From NCBI GenBank assembly GCA_947632025.1, contig CANRNN010000003.1, positions 1 to 64,000 on the forward strand: 64,000 bases of DNA, written 5' to 3'. This document shows positions 7,730-16,481 of the stretch, piece after piece. The notes under the pieces are model-generated. The model had not been told where the DNA came from and did not search any database. It saw only the letters and a list, made by a program, of their open reading frames with translations. The DNA is from an uncultured Clostridia bacterium. Its GTDB lineage: Bacteria; Bacillota; Clostridia; Oscillospirales; Ruminococcaceae. Position 1 is the first letter of the stretch; each line of letters starts with the position of its first letter. The position numbers and the translations under genes are program-made.

Positions 7730-8461
7730 TTAGTCCCCCTCTCCCAATATCTTAACTCCATTTTCCCATATCTCCAGTCCATCTTCCCACTTGTAACGAT
7801 CAAGTCTTGCTTGTGCAACACTGGATCTAGCCAGAAAAATTTGTCGCAGTTCGTCCTCGTCAGCTGATTTAAATGTATCATCGTCTACAACTATGATCAA
7901 AAAACTTAACTCGTCAACGGAAAAAGTACTTGATATTTTATCGGATAATGACTTCAGTTGTTCAGTATTCTCGTAAACGCTTTCAGGTAGAGATATGACA
8001 CACACAATAATGCCCTCTTTGCTGCTAAGATACTCTTCAAAACTCGCATTAGCCGACAGCTCTGGGTCTAATGTTCGACCCGCAGCACTGTAAAATACTT
8101 TAGATGAGCCGAATTTTTCATCTGCAATTTGTTTGATTAGCTTCCTCATATTGTCTTGATACTTGATTGCGATATAATTGTCCTTTATAACCATGTTTTC
8201 CCTATCCTTGAAATTTTCGATCTGCACCAAAACTCGCCTGTCGCCAAAGCTCTCGCAGGTTGCCAAAAACGTTCTTGTGCCTGTATAGCTCGCGCCCGCA
8301 GGCGCACTGTATTCAAATTTTTCACCATATTTCTGTTCCAGATATTCCAGTGCCAATTCATTTACGCTCTTCTTAGGTTCCTTGCTGCTGCCAAACATAC
8401 ATCCTGTACCTCCAATTGTTATTGCGGCAATCAATATTGCCAAAAGTAAAATACGCTTCAT
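7730..8461 (-). CDS. lipoprotein, unknown function
   Basis: A 243-residue secreted lipoprotein: signal peptide MKRILLLAILIAAITIGGTGC with lipobox cysteine C21, then a helical start (LALEYLEQKYGEKFEY) and a mixed alpha/beta body. It shares layout with the gene at 8598-9332: lipobox, KYGxxF motif, a strand pair, then a helix of the MRKLIKQIADEKF type. The two are probable paralogues. No enzymatic motif is visible. It is followed at once by the 41-aa ORF and the toxin-like gene, so the three are likely co-transcribed. Function unknown; an immunity role for a surface toxin would fit the context but is only a guess. Confidence 0.75.
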   Translation of the reverse strand: MKRILLLAILIAAITIGGTGCMFGSSKEPKKSVNELALEYLEQKYGEKFEYSAPAGASYTGTRTFLATCESFGDRRVLVQIENFKDRENMVIKDNYIAIKYQDNMRKLIKQIADEKFGSSKVFYSAAGRTLDPELSANASFEEYLSSKEGIIVCVISLPESVYENTEQLKSLSDKISSTFSVDELSFLIIVVDDDTFKSADEDELRQIFLARSSVAQARLDRYKWEDGLEIWENGVKILGEGD

Positions 8462-8597
8462 TTTAAACTCCTTTCACATATATCCCGCCGCGAAGTTCCG
8501 CGATGGGATAATCTCTTCCGTAAAATTTTATTGTACAAATTAGGTATCGAACATTTCAAGCCGAATATTTTTGCCAATATATATTATTTCATAACAT

Positions 8598-9332
8598 TTA
8601 CTCCTTCCCCAATTCAAAATCAATTTCTGATGCAGTCCAAGGCATTTCCCCGTCCTCGACCTTAATATACAGCTCCTTAATATTGTCAATTGCGCCGTAA
8701 GACTTCACTGTATAAAGGTCAAACGGTTCAACCTCGTTCCTTATTTTTTCTTTTACTGTGTTGAAATCCCTTTCTGTTAAAACACGCAAACTTGTCGCAA
8801 AATCTATATCTCCAAGGAAGTTGCCGATTTCAGTATATACGTTAACAATATTTTCCCCAGTTAGATTATCATCAGACAATACAATTATGTTGGTTGAAGC
8901 AGATTCAGGAGAATTAACGTTAAAAAATTCATCAAAAGTCATATCAGTTGATACATTAATACGTATTTTTGGTGTGAACATAACAAAGCACTCTGACTTA
9001 ATACTATACTTTTCAAATGTATTTTTGATTTTGTTTTCCATCATTCGGCACATCAAGCGATATGGATAATCCTCATAGACGACTTTGCCGGTTTTATCTA
9101 CTCTAACGACAAACCTCATGGTTGGGTTGTCATCGGCATAAACATATGCGGTTGCTGTATCTCTATCGATCCTGTCGCCAATAGCAGCTACCGTAAATGA
9201 CTTACCGTATTTTTCAGATAAAGTACTTTTTATTGGCGCAATAACACTATTGTCAATTGCGTTACAACCAAGTAAAGTAGACATAAAAGTTGCCATAATA
9301 ACCCCCACAATAATAAATTTAATACGTTTCAT
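8598..9332 (-). CDS. lipoprotein, paralogue of the neighbour
   Basis: A 244-residue protein with signal peptide and lipobox (TFMSTLLGC, lipidated C23). The mature part starts with a helix and KYGKSFTV, then RFVVRV and a helix (CRMMENKIKNTFEKY), in the same order as in the lipoprotein at 7730-8461. No catalytic motif is seen. A promoter-bearing AT-rich gap and the tRNA terminator hairpin lie upstream. Duplicated lipoproteins next to a toxin-like gene suggest a variable surface or contact-dependent locus; function is not known. Confidence 0.72.
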   Translation of the reverse strand: MKRIKFIIVGVIMATFMSTLLGCNAIDNSVIAPIKSTLSEKYGKSFTVAAIGDRIDRDTATAYVYADDNPTMRFVVRVDKTGKVVYEDYPYRLMCRMMENKIKNTFEKYSIKSECFVMFTPKIRINVSTDMTFDEFFNVNSPESASTNIIVLSDDNLTGENIVNVYTEIGNFLGDIDFATSLRVLTERDFNTVKEKIRNEVEPFDLYTVKSYGAIDNIKELYIKVEDGEMPWTASEIDFELGKE

Positions 9333-9463
9333 AACTTATTCCTTTCACAAAAGCTGTTAAAAATTACCACTAATATTTTCGCTCAGTATTACTGTAAGTT
9401 TATGTTCACATATGAGGTGTACTTCCCGCATCGGTACGCTGCTCTAATCTCATTACAAAACAC

Positions 9464-9492
9464 AAAATCGGCTAGCAAAGCTAGCCGATTTT
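9464..9492. terminator. perfect terminator hairpin
   Basis: AAAATCGGCTAGC and its exact complement around an AAA loop, 13 bp with T-runs at both ends, so it could work on either strand. It closes the tRNA-Tyr side of the tRNA cluster. Confidence 0.8.
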
Positions 9493-9519
9493 CCATTTCT
9501 GTCTAACTTTTACTAAAAA

Positions 9520-9783
9520 TTTTTCCCGAATAAAACAAAACGTCCCGCAGGAGCCTGCGAGACGAACTTGCCGCCGGTCACACAGGCTGTCTGACCTTGA
9601 TAAAAAAATTAACATTATATCCTTACAGAAAACAACATTCCAGTGAGAGCAACGTTTCACTGGGACTCGCCGCCGGTCGCACCGGCTGTCTGACCTCTTT
9701 ATAAAAAGATTTCCTCGAATTCGAGAGAAAAGAAATCGTCCCGCAGGAGCCTGCGAGACGAACTTGCTGCCGGTCACACCGGC
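9520..9783. repeat. three tandem hairpin modules after tRNA-Tyr
   Basis: On the minus strand, three related units follow the tRNA-Tyr CCA. Each begins with a short GCCGGTG..CACCGGC-type hairpin (about 9765-9783, 9669-9690, 9570-9590). Each then has a second stem: CGTCTCGCAGG with CCTGCGGGACG in units 1 and 3, and a CCCAGTG..CACTGG stem in unit 2. Then comes a T-rich run. They look like duplicated terminators. Unit 2 matches the block behind tRNA-Pro. Confidence 0.6.
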
Positions 9784-9868
9784 TGGTGGGCGCGGGTGGA
9801 TTCGGACCACCGAAGCGAAACGCAACAGATTTACAGTCTGCCCCCTTTGGCCACTCGGGAACGCGCCC
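9784..9868 (-). tRNA. tRNA-Tyr (anticodon GUA)
   Basis: An 85-nt class II tRNA with acceptor GGGCGCG/CGCGCCC, anticodon stem-loop CAGACTGTAAATCTG (GTA), a long variable arm, T-arm GGTCCGAATCC, discriminator A and encoded CCA. A TATAAT box lies about 10 bases upstream but no good -35 is visible. Confidence 0.95.
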
Positions 9869-10001
9869 ATGTTATTATATTGTGCTGTGAAAAGGGCTTC
9901 AGCCTTGCATCAACTGAAAACCCCACATTGCCCCAAGAATTACCTTTAAAAAGCATCCTCGCGAATGCGACAGAAAACGTAATACCTTACAGCAACTTAC
10001 G

Positions 10002-10028
10002 AAAAAACGGTCAAGGGCATTGCCCTTG
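10002..10028 (-). terminator. intrinsic terminator after tRNA-Thr
   Basis: Immediately behind the tRNA CCA, CAAGGGCA/TGCCCTTG forms a stem, followed on the minus strand by ACCG and six T. Confidence 0.8.
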
Positions 10029-10104
10029 TGGAGCTGGTGGACGGACTTGAACCCCCGACCTGCTGATTACAAATCAGCTGCTCTACCAACTGAGCTACAC
10101 CAGC
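10029..10104 (-). tRNA. tRNA-Thr (anticodon UGU)
   Basis: A 76-nt tRNA with acceptor GCTGGTG/CACCAGC, D-arm AGCTCAGTTGGTAGAGC, anticodon stem-loop CTGATTTGTAATCAG (TGT), T-arm GGGGGTTCAAGTCC, discriminator T and encoded CCA. Confidence 0.96.
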
Positions 10105-10131
10105 ATTCAGCTCACATCAGACGACTTTATT

Positions 10132-10160
10132 ATTATACCACATCTCAAAAGACTTGTCAA
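10132..10160 (-). promoter_or_regulatory. promoter of tRNA-Thr
   Basis: Minus strand TTGACA (10160-10155), 17-base spacer, TATAAT (10137-10132), about 27 bases before the tRNA 5' end. Confidence 0.82.
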
Positions 10161-10286
10161 GTACTTTTTCAAAAAAAATCATTTTTTTCGTGATTTTTTC
10201 CGATTACGGGAATTATTTATTTGTCGTTCTGATGTCAGCCCGTTCATTTTTTACAATTGCTCATATTGATTTAACTAAATGAAATT

Positions 10287-10781
10287 TTATTTATCTAAAC
10301 TTTGAAGCTTGTTTTTTCTTGCTGATATGAAAATTATCACCGCGCAGACGAGGAGAATTCCTCCCGCACAGGCGATTATAAACTCTTTCGTCAGCATACC
10401 GTCCCTTACGACGGAAAATTCCTCGCCCGACAAATTCGCCGCGAAAATTGCCGCGTAAATCAACAGCAAATACCCCATAACAACCATATTGCCTGTGCCG
10501 TTCACGCCGAACAGCGACCCGCGCCGTATGTTCATAATTATCCACTCCAGCATACCCAAGACAATGAAAACCGCGCTTGCGGCGGTATAGCTTTCGCACC
10601 AGCAAAATAGTTCTTCCATAAACATGAGATTTACGAGCATCAGTGTCGAAAAAATCGCCAGCGTTTCGCAGGAAGTCCGAAGCCTTGCTATTTTCTGCCG
10701 CTCGTCGAGAATTTCCTTTTGCGACCCCGGTTCTGCCGTTATCAGTCTTTCGCAGAACTTATCGAATGATTTCATACTCAT
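10287..10781 (-). CDS. four-helix membrane protein (DUF6773-like)
   Basis: A 164-residue protein with a cytoplasmic N-terminus (about 1-38, KFCERLITAEPGSQKEILDE) and four transmembrane segments at about 41-61, 66-86, 98-117 and 132-153, then a basic tail. The ATG overlaps the stop of the HTH gene ahead (ATGA), so they are one transcript. This pair, a small XRE regulator plus an unknown membrane protein, is common in Clostridia. The membrane protein may signal to or be controlled by the regulator. No function can be given. Confidence 0.75.
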   Translation of the reverse strand: MSMKSFDKFCERLITAEPGSQKEILDERQKIARLRTSCETLAIFSTLMLVNLMFMEELFCWCESYTAASAVFIVLGMLEWIIMNIRRGSLFGVNGTGNMVVMGYLLLIYAAIFAANLSGEEFSVVRDGMLTKEFIIACAGGILLVCAVIIFISARKNKLQSLDK

Positions 10782-10996
10782 TTTGTTTCCTCCTCATTCC
10801 AGAACAAATCGTCAAGTGTTTTTCCGAGCGCCCTGCAAATCGAAACGCAGAGATTTATAGTCGGGTTGTAGTCGCCGTTTTCCACCGCGCTTATCGTCTG
10901 GCGCGTGACGCCCGTTTTTTTCGCAAGCTCCTCCTGCGACATATCCAAAGCCGCCCGCGCCGATTTAAGTTTCAGATTTTTCGCCAAGCCTACCAC
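10778..10996 (-). CDS. XRE family HTH regulator (YgzD-like)
   Basis: A 72-residue protein that is nearly all helix-turn-helix: KLKSARAALDMSQEELAKKT, then GVTRQTISAVENGDYNPT, then a final helix pair ending DDLFWNEEETK. The start is GTG at 10996, though GGGGAG lies better placed for the TTG nine bases on. It matches the YgzD-type mini-regulators that control an adjacent membrane protein. It is co-transcribed with the gene at 10287-10781 and likely autoregulates. Confidence 0.88.
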   Translation of the reverse strand: MVGLAKNLKLKSARAALDMSQEELAKKTGVTRQTISAVENGDYNPTINLCVSICRALGKTLDDLFWNEEETK

Positions 10997-11013
10997 TCCC
11001 CTATTCCATATTT

Positions 11014-11042
11014 ATTGTAACATATATTTTTTACTTTGTCAA
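11014..11042 (-). promoter_or_regulatory. promoter of XRE-membrane protein operon
   Basis: Minus strand TTGACA (11042-11037), 17-base spacer, TACAAT (11019-11014). Confidence 0.78.
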
Positions 11043-11090
11043 GTATATTTTACAATTTTCACAAAAAATTTTACATTTTTAAAACAACGA

Positions 11091-11111
11091 GATCCCCCAA
11101 TAAGGGGGATC
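11091..11111 (-). terminator. terminator of V-ATPase operon
   Basis: GATCCCCC and GGGGGATC around loop AATAA, directly after the subunit D stop, followed on the minus strand by a moderate T-rich stretch (TCGTTGTTTT). Confidence 0.78.
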
Positions 11112-11129
11112 GGGAGTTGTATTTTGAAT

Positions 11130-11744
11130 TTATCCGACCTTGCGTTTTTTAATGACTTTCTGGCGGGAAAATTCCTCACGTTCCTTTTCGTCGAGCGCCG
11201 AGGTTATAAACTTCACCTGCTCTCTGAATTTCGGGATCATAATATTTTTAAGGGCATTGGCACGCTTCATTGTTTTCTTGATAGCGATAGCCAGACGAAA
11301 GATGGAGTTCTCGACCTCAGCAAGGCGAACGGTAAGCTCTTTCACCTTATTGAATCGGATATAAGCATTGTCGAACAGCGAATTTGTCGCTTCCATCGAA
11401 TAATTCGGCTCGCTTATCTCCGAGCTTTCCGAAACAAGCGTCGGAAGCTCCACGCCCATAACGCTCCTGACCGAAAGCTTCAGCGAATTATCCACAGGCA
11501 GCGTCCCAGCTATTTCGTAAACCACGCCAAGCGAGATATTCGCGTATTGCAGCGCCTTGTAAGCCTCCGCGTAGGTAGTGTCTATGCTCTCGCGCAACTC
11601 CTCGGCTTCGTCAACAAGCGCCACCATTTCGCGCACAAGAATATTCCGCTTTCTGTCCATAAGCTCGTAGCCCATCATTGCCTGTGCAAGCTGACGCTTT
11701 GTTTTCATAAGGTTGCCCTTGGTTGGGAAAACTTGTTCGGACAC
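11130..11744 (-). CDS. ntpD: V/A-type ATPase subunit D
   Basis: The central rotor shaft of the V1 head. 204 residues, the usual family size, starting SEQVFPTKGNLMKTKRQLAQA, the conserved N-terminal helix, and ending in a second long helix with EREEFSRQKVIKKRK. The two long helices form an antiparallel coiled coil that turns inside the A3B3 hexamer. The start is GTG at 11744, behind AAGGAAGTGAG. It is the last gene of the operon, 82 bases after ntpB. Confidence 0.94.
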   Translation of the reverse strand: MSEQVFPTKGNLMKTKRQLAQAMMGYELMDRKRNILVREMVALVDEAEELRESIDTTYAEAYKALQYANISLGVVYEIAGTLPVDNSLKLSVRSVMGVELPTLVSESSEISEPNYSMEATNSLFDNAYIRFNKVKELTVRLAEVENSIFRLAIAIKKTMKRANALKNIMIPKFREQVKFITSALDEKEREEFSRQKVIKKRKVG

Positions 11745-11826
11745 AGATACTCACTTCCTTTGGTTAAACCGCACAACGCGTTCCCGCACGGCTGACGTGA
11801 CGGGTGTTTTCAGATATTTTCTTGAA

Positions 11827-13224
11827 TCAGCTTGCGAACCGCTCTGCTCTGGCGGGGTCGTATTTTTCGTTAAGGAGCTTTTCGTCGATTCTGTCAAGCT
11901 CGCTCTTCGGCAGTGAACACAGCAGATCCCACCCAAGATCGAGCGTTTCGTCCATAGAACGGTTCTCGTCAAATCCCTGATTGAGGAAATGTTCCTCAAA
12001 AAGGTTGCCGAAGCGCATATAAGCGCGGTCGGTTTCCGACAGCTCCTCCTCGCCGATAACGGAAGCGAGCGAACGAGCGTCCTGAACCTTTGCGTAAGCC
12101 GCGAACAGCTGATTTGACACTGCCGAATGGTCGCCTCTTGTGTATCCCTCGCCTATACCGTCTTTCATCAGACGCGACAGTGAAAGCAACACCGACAGAC
12201 CCGGATAGATCCCCTTCTGGTCTAATTCACGGGCAAAAACTATCTGTCCCTCCGTGATATATGCCGTAAGGTCGGGGATAGGGTGTGTGATGTCGTCGTT
12301 CGGCATTGTGAGGATAGGTATTTGTGTTACCGAGCCGCTTGACCCGTGAATAACTCCCGCACGTTCGTACAGCGACGCAAGATTTGAATAAAGGTATCCC
12401 GGATAGCCCTTTCTTCCGGGGATCTCTCCCTTAGATGATGAAAATTCACGCAGAGCCTCCGCATAAGAAGTCATATCCGTCATAATGACCAGAATATGCA
12501 TATTCTTCTCAAACGCAAGATATTCCGCAGCCGTAAGAGCGCATAACGGCGTCAGCAGACGCTCGATTATAGGGTCGCTTGAAAGGTTCAAAAACATACA
12601 TACCCTCTCGATAGCTCCCGACTCGACGAATGAACGGCGGAAATACTCTGCCACGTCATTCTGCACGCCCATTGCCGCGAAAACTATCGCGAAATCGCCC
12701 GCGTCCTCGCCTGTCAGCTTTGCCTGCTTTACTATCTGCACGGCAAGTTTATTGTGCGAAAGTCCAGAACCTGAGAATATAGGAAGCTTCTGCCCGCGGA
12801 TAAGCGTCATAAGTGCGTCTATTGAGGAGATGCCCGTATGGATATAGTTTCTCGGATATTGTCTGGCGACAGGATTCAGCGACTGTCCGTTCACATCGCC
12901 CATCTTTTCGGGGAACACCGCGCCCAGACCGTCTATAGGTTTTCCCGAACCGTTGAATACCCGCCCCAGCATTTCAGTTGCAAGCGGTATCTCCAAAGGC
13001 TTGCCTGAGAAAATCGTCTTTGTGTTCGTGAGGGAGATACCGTTTGTTCCCTCAAACACCTGAAGCATTACCCTATCGCCGTCGAGCTGAACTACACGTC
13101 CCACGCGCACAGTACCGTCATCAAGGCAAATCTTTGCTATTTCATCGTAAGCTGCTCCGTGAACTCCCTCAAGGGCGATAAGCGGACCGTTTACGTCTTT
13201 AAGCCCCATATATTGTAAACTCAT
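11827..13224 (-). CDS. ntpB: V/A-type ATPase subunit B
   Basis: The non-catalytic nucleotide-site subunit of the A3B3 head, 465 residues. It begins [21 protein letters not shown] (beta-barrel). It carries the typical [11 protein letters not shown] loop in place of a Walker [20 protein letters not shown] split across the mid-region, and [24 protein letters not shown]. The start at 13224 is set by AAGGAG six bases ahead; a longer in-frame extension has no support. It lies between A and D as in other ntp operons. Confidence 0.95.
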   Translation of the reverse strand: MSLQYMGLKDVNGPLIALEGVHGAAYDEIAKICLDDGTVRVGRVVQLDGDRVMLQVFEGTNGISLTNTKTIFSGKPLEIPLATEMLGRVFNGSGKPIDGLGAVFPEKMGDVNGQSLNPVARQYPRNYIHTGISSIDALMTLIRGQKLPIFSGSGLSHNKLAVQIVKQAKLTGEDAGDFAIVFAAMGVQNDVAEYFRRSFVESGAIERVCMFLNLSSDPIIERLLTPLCALTAAEYLAFEKNMHILVIMTDMTSYAEALREFSSSKGEIPGRKGYPGYLYSNLASLYERAGVIHGSSGSVTQIPILTMPNDDITHPIPDLTAYITEGQIVFARELDQKGIYPGLSVLLSLSRLMKDGIGEGYTRGDHSAVSNQLFAAYAKVQDARSLASVIGEEELSETDRAYMRFGNLFEEHFLNQGFDENRSMDETLDLGWDLLCSLPKSELDRIDEKLLNEKYDPARAERFAS

Positions 13225-13279
13225 AATTTCTCCTTTGCAATTAACAAAGTACAAAAATACATAACCCGCATCTGAAATA

Positions 13280-15031
13280 TCAAACGGTAAGCGTTCCGAT
13301 CTTCTGTTGAATTTCCGTGAGATAATCGTCAAACATCGTGGGCTTGTCGTTCGGAATATCGTACTTCATCTTAACCGCCTTGTCAAACAATCCCGTGGCG
13401 ATAACGTCCGACAGCGGTATCCCTGCGCCTATAGCCTCCAGAGAGCTGTGATAAAGCGTCGAAATGACCTTCATCATATTGCGCTGCTTTTCGGGCGGAA
13501 CGTAGGTATCGTCCTTATGATAGGCATTCTGCTGCAAAAATCCCGTGCGGATAACTTTTGCCGTTTCGATAGTGAGCTTCTGGTCGTCGGGCAGAACGTC
13601 CGCGCCTATAAGCTTCACTATCTCCATAAGCTTGTTTTCCTCGCCGAGAATGTTCGACATCTCCTGCCTTAGCTCCATAAAATCGGGAGCGACATTTTTG
13701 TTGAACCAGTCGGACAGATCCTCTATATACTCGGAATAACTCGTGTTCCAGTCAATAGCGGGATAATGACGTGCATAAGCCAGCGATTTGTCCAGTGCCC
13801 AGAAGCACCGCACGAAACGCTTTGTGTTCTGCGTTACAGGCTCGGAAAAGTCGGAACCCTGCGGCGATACCGCGCCGATAATAGTGACCGAGCCCTCCGT
13901 GCCGTTAAGATTCTCAACGTAACCGGCACGTTCATAAAACTCCGAAAGTCTTGACGGCAGATACGCAGGAAAACCCTCCTCGGCGGGCATTTCCTCCAAC
14001 CGTCCCGAAATTTCACGCAGCGCTTCAGCCCAACGCGACGTGGAATCCGCCATTATCGCTATATGATAGCCCATATCACGGTAATACTCCGCAAGAGTTA
14101 TTCCCGTATATATACTTGCTTCACGAGCCGCCACGGGCATATTCGAGGTGTTCGCGATAAGGACTGTTCTGTCAGTAAGCGGACGGTTGGACTTCGGGTC
14201 GATAAGCTCCGAGAACTCTTCGAGAACCTGCGTCATTTCGTTTCCGCGTTCTCCGCAGCCGATGTACACGATAATATCCGCGTCGCACCATTTAGCTATC
14301 TGGTGCTGCGTCATGGTCTTTCCTGTGCCGAATCCGCCCGGAATAGCGGCAGTACCGCCTTTCGCGATAGGAATTATGGTGTCGATGACTCTCTGACCCG
14401 TGATAAGCGGACGACTGAGCGGAAGTCTGCCTAAGATCGGACGGCTTTTCTTTATCGCCCATTTCTGTACCATTGTCAGGGGAAGCTCCTCACCCGATAC
14501 GGTGCGCAGCTTTATGATAGTATCGTTTACACGGTATTTTCCGTTCTCAACGACAGATGTCACTTCTCCCGAAAGATTCGGCGGAACCATACATTTATGT
14601 GTAATAAGCGGAGTTTCGGGGCAGGTGCAGTAAATGTCGCCACCCTTTAATTTGTCGCCGACTTTTACGGTAACGGTCACGTCAAACTCCCGTTCGGTAT
14701 TGAGTGAAAAGAGGTTGTTGCCCTCCGCGACAAACGCACCGTTAAGTTTTGTCATATCGGGCAGAGGACGCTGTATCCCGTCGAAAATATTGGAGATTAT
14801 CCCCGGACCGAGATTTGCGCACACCGGCGAACCTGTCGGATATATAGGCTCTCCAACGCGCAGTCCGGCAGTATTCTCGTAGACCTGTATAGTCGTGAAA
14901 TCATCAGTCACGCCGATGACCTCGCCTATAAGGCGCTTTTCGCCGACATACACCATTTCGAGCATGGAAAAGTCCTTGGTTTTCCGTGCCTTGACGACAG
15001 GACCGTTTATAGAATAAATTGTGTTGCTCAC
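13280..15031 (-). CDS. ntpA: V/A-type ATPase catalytic subunit A
   Basis: The catalytic subunit, 583 residues. It starts [16 protein letters not shown] and has the bulge domain typical of V/A A-subunits (about 100-190, [19 protein letters not shown] in part). Walker A is GGFGTGKT (232-239), followed by [15 protein letters not shown] and [20 protein letters not shown]. The start is GTG at 15031 with AAGGAG 12 bases upstream. A longer open frame extends to 15184 but would add 51 unrelated residues and overlap ntpE. It sits 64 bases after ntpE. Confidence 0.96.
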   Translation of the reverse strand: MSNTIYSINGPVVKARKTKDFSMLEMVYVGEKRLIGEVIGVTDDFTTIQVYENTAGLRVGEPIYPTGSPVCANLGPGIISNIFDGIQRPLPDMTKLNGAFVAEGNNLFSLNTEREFDVTVTVKVGDKLKGGDIYCTCPETPLITHKCMVPPNLSGEVTSVVENGKYRVNDTIIKLRTVSGEELPLTMVQKWAIKKSRPILGRLPLSRPLITGQRVIDTIIPIAKGGTAAIPGGFGTGKTMTQHQIAKWCDADIIVYIGCGERGNEMTQVLEEFSELIDPKSNRPLTDRTVLIANTSNMPVAAREASIYTGITLAEYYRDMGYHIAIMADSTSRWAEALREISGRLEEMPAEEGFPAYLPSRLSEFYERAGYVENLNGTEGSVTIIGAVSPQGSDFSEPVTQNTKRFVRCFWALDKSLAYARHYPAIDWNTSYSEYIEDLSDWFNKNVAPDFMELRQEMSNILGEENKLMEIVKLIGADVLPDDQKLTIETAKVIRTGFLQQNAYHKDDTYVPPEKQRNMMKVISTLYHSSLEAIGAGIPLSDVIATGLFDKAVKMKYDIPNDKPTMFDDYLTEIQQKIGTLTV

Positions 15032-15095
15032 AAGAATTATACACTCCTTTTGGAATTGCTGAAAAGCAAAAGGGAAGTTGAAATTCCGAATAAGA

Positions 15096-15668
15096 TCAAA
15101 GTCTGAGTTCCGATTTTTGCGGGAAAGCGTCCGATTCGTCCTCAAGCGCTTTGTCAAGGGTATAATCGCCGAACAAGCCTTCATGCTCGTTTACGGCGCG
15201 GATACCTCCGATAAGAACGGCGGGATCGGTTTTGGGCTCTTTGCCCGAAAGTTTTCCGACAAGCTCCACATCATTTGCTCCCGCAAGGAAAACGCAGTCC
15301 TCGCCGAGTTCGCTTCTAGCTTTCTCAATGGACTTTCTGAGATATTCCTCATACCTGTCAGACTTTACAAACTCGCGGAGCTTCTCGCTTATCTCCTCGA
15401 AAAATTCCTCTGAAAGCTCCTTACGGCGAAGTCTTACGGCACGGGCTATCTCAAAATCGCACCGTGAAAGCTCTTTTTTCACGCGGGCTTCCTCCGCGCT
15501 TTGATTTGCTCGTATTGCCGCTATTTCCTCACGCACGGCTAGCTCCTCGCGGGCTTTTCCCGCGGCGCTCTTGCGCTCGCGTATCTTTGCGGTCAGCTCT
15601 CTTATCTCATCGTCCGCCTGTCTGTTTATTGCCTCGCGGAACATATCGATCTTGGCTTTAGATTCCAT
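15096..15668 (-). CDS. ntpE: V/A-type ATPase subunit E (peripheral stalk)
   Basis: 190 residues with a highly charged N-terminal helix (about 10-95: KIRERKSAAGKAREEL and so on) and a globular C-terminal part holding FLAGANDVELVGKL and GGIRAVNEHEGLFGDYTLD. That is the standard form of the E subunit, which pairs with the G/H-type stalk protein to hold the head against rotation. It lies between F and A. The start ATG at 15668 comes 15 bases after the F gene stop. Confidence 0.88.
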   Translation of the reverse strand: MESKAKIDMFREAINRQADDEIRELTAKIRERKSAAGKAREELAVREEIAAIRANQSAEEARVKKELSRCDFEIARAVRLRRKELSEEFFEEISEKLREFVKSDRYEEYLRKSIEKARSELGEDCVFLAGANDVELVGKLSGKEPKTDPAVLIGGIRAVNEHEGLFGDYTLDKALEDESDAFPQKSELRL

Positions 15669-15683
15669 AAAATACCTCGTAAA

Positions 15684-15992
15684 TTAAAGTTTCACGCCGA
15701 TAGCTTCCTCGACATAACGGCTGATAGCCTCGGCGGCGGAACTTTTTCCGTTTCTGTCGGGAATTTCGACGACAAGCGGACGGCGGCGGTTCAGCTTGAT
15801 ATCGTAAACTTTTTTCCTGCACATACCCGCAAGCTTTTCCGTCATAAGCACGACGGCAATGTTCTCGTCCGCGCAGGCTTCGTCCAAAGCCGCCTCTGCC
15901 TCCTGTCCGGTGTGTGCGAAAACTCCCTCTATCCCTGCTATTCTCATTCCGACACGGGTGTCGGTGTTGTCGCTTATCACAAAAAACTTCAT
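15684..15992 (-). CDS. ntpG: V/A-type ATPase subunit F
   Basis: A 102-residue protein of the Rossmann-like F-subunit fold: MKFFVISDNTDTRVGMRIAG, then ENIAVVLMTEKLAGMCRKKV and PLVVEIPDRNGKS. Subunit F binds the rotor shaft subunit D. Length and motifs are typical. It follows the K gene by 12 bases. Called NtpG in the Enterococcus scheme. Confidence 0.92.
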   Translation of the reverse strand: MKFFVISDNTDTRVGMRIAGIEGVFAHTGQEAEAALDEACADENIAVVLMTEKLAGMCRKKVYDIKLNRRRPLVVEIPDRNGKSSAAEAISRYVEEAIGVKL

Positions 15993-16004
15993 AGGATTCC
16001 CCTG

Positions 16005-16448
16005 TTAGCCGAACAGAATAAGTATCGAAATAAGCAGTCCGTAAATCGCGACGCCTTCGCCGAGCGCCACAAAGATAAGCGCCTTAGAGAAGCTCTTATC
16101 GTTTTCGGAAACAGCTCCTATAGCGGCAGGGGCAGCGCCGCCTACCGCGATACCTGTACCTATAGTGCCAAGTCCTGTCGAAAGTCCCGCTCCGATATAG
16201 CGCAGACCTTCCGCAAGCCCGCTCGAAGCAGCTTCGGAAACTGCGCCCGCGGTTTCCGCGAAAGCTCCCGTAAGCGGCATTAAAGCCGTCACAGCAAGAA
16301 CACCAAAGAAAGAAACGATGTTGGTTATAACGGCGCGTTTTCTGTTTACAGGCTTTTTGTCATGGATCCTTTTAAGGCTCACGAACAGCGGCAGCATTAT
16401 TGCCGCGACAACAAACGCGGGTGCGATTAAAAGAATTGCTAAATTCAT
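16005..16448 (-). CDS. ntpK: V/A-type ATPase subunit K (membrane rotor proteolipid)
   Basis: The ion-carrying ring subunit, 147 residues. Two N-terminal membrane segments (about 3-24, 38-62) precede a c-type hairpin (about 82-112 and 121-145). The ion-binding glutamate is E131 in FVALGEGVAIYGLL. In the partner helix (GTIGTGIAVGGAAP) the place of the Na+-site glutamine of Enterococcus NtpK is V102, so proton transport is more likely, though this is inference. The start ATG at 16448 has GGAGG seven bases ahead; an upstream TTG overlaps that site. It follows subunit I. Confidence 0.92.
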   Translation of the reverse strand: MNLAILLIAPAFVVAAIMLPLFVSLKRIHDKKPVNRKRAVITNIVSFFGVLAVTALMPLTGAFAETAGAVSEAASSGLAEGLRYIGAGLSTGLGTIGTGIAVGGAAPAAIGAVSENDKSFSKALIFVALGEGVAIYGLLISILILFG

Positions 16449-16481
16449 ATTGATTTCCTCCAAAAATAAAATTATTTTTAT

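Noticed and set aside
9481-9870. 129-codon minus-strand frame starting in tRNA-Tyr
   Set aside because: It reads through tRNA-Tyr and the hairpin repeats and is a common misannotation of tRNA genes.
13280-15184. Longer version of subunit A starting at 15184
   Set aside because: The 51 extra residues overlap ntpE and do not match the family; GTG at 15031 gives the standard N-terminus.
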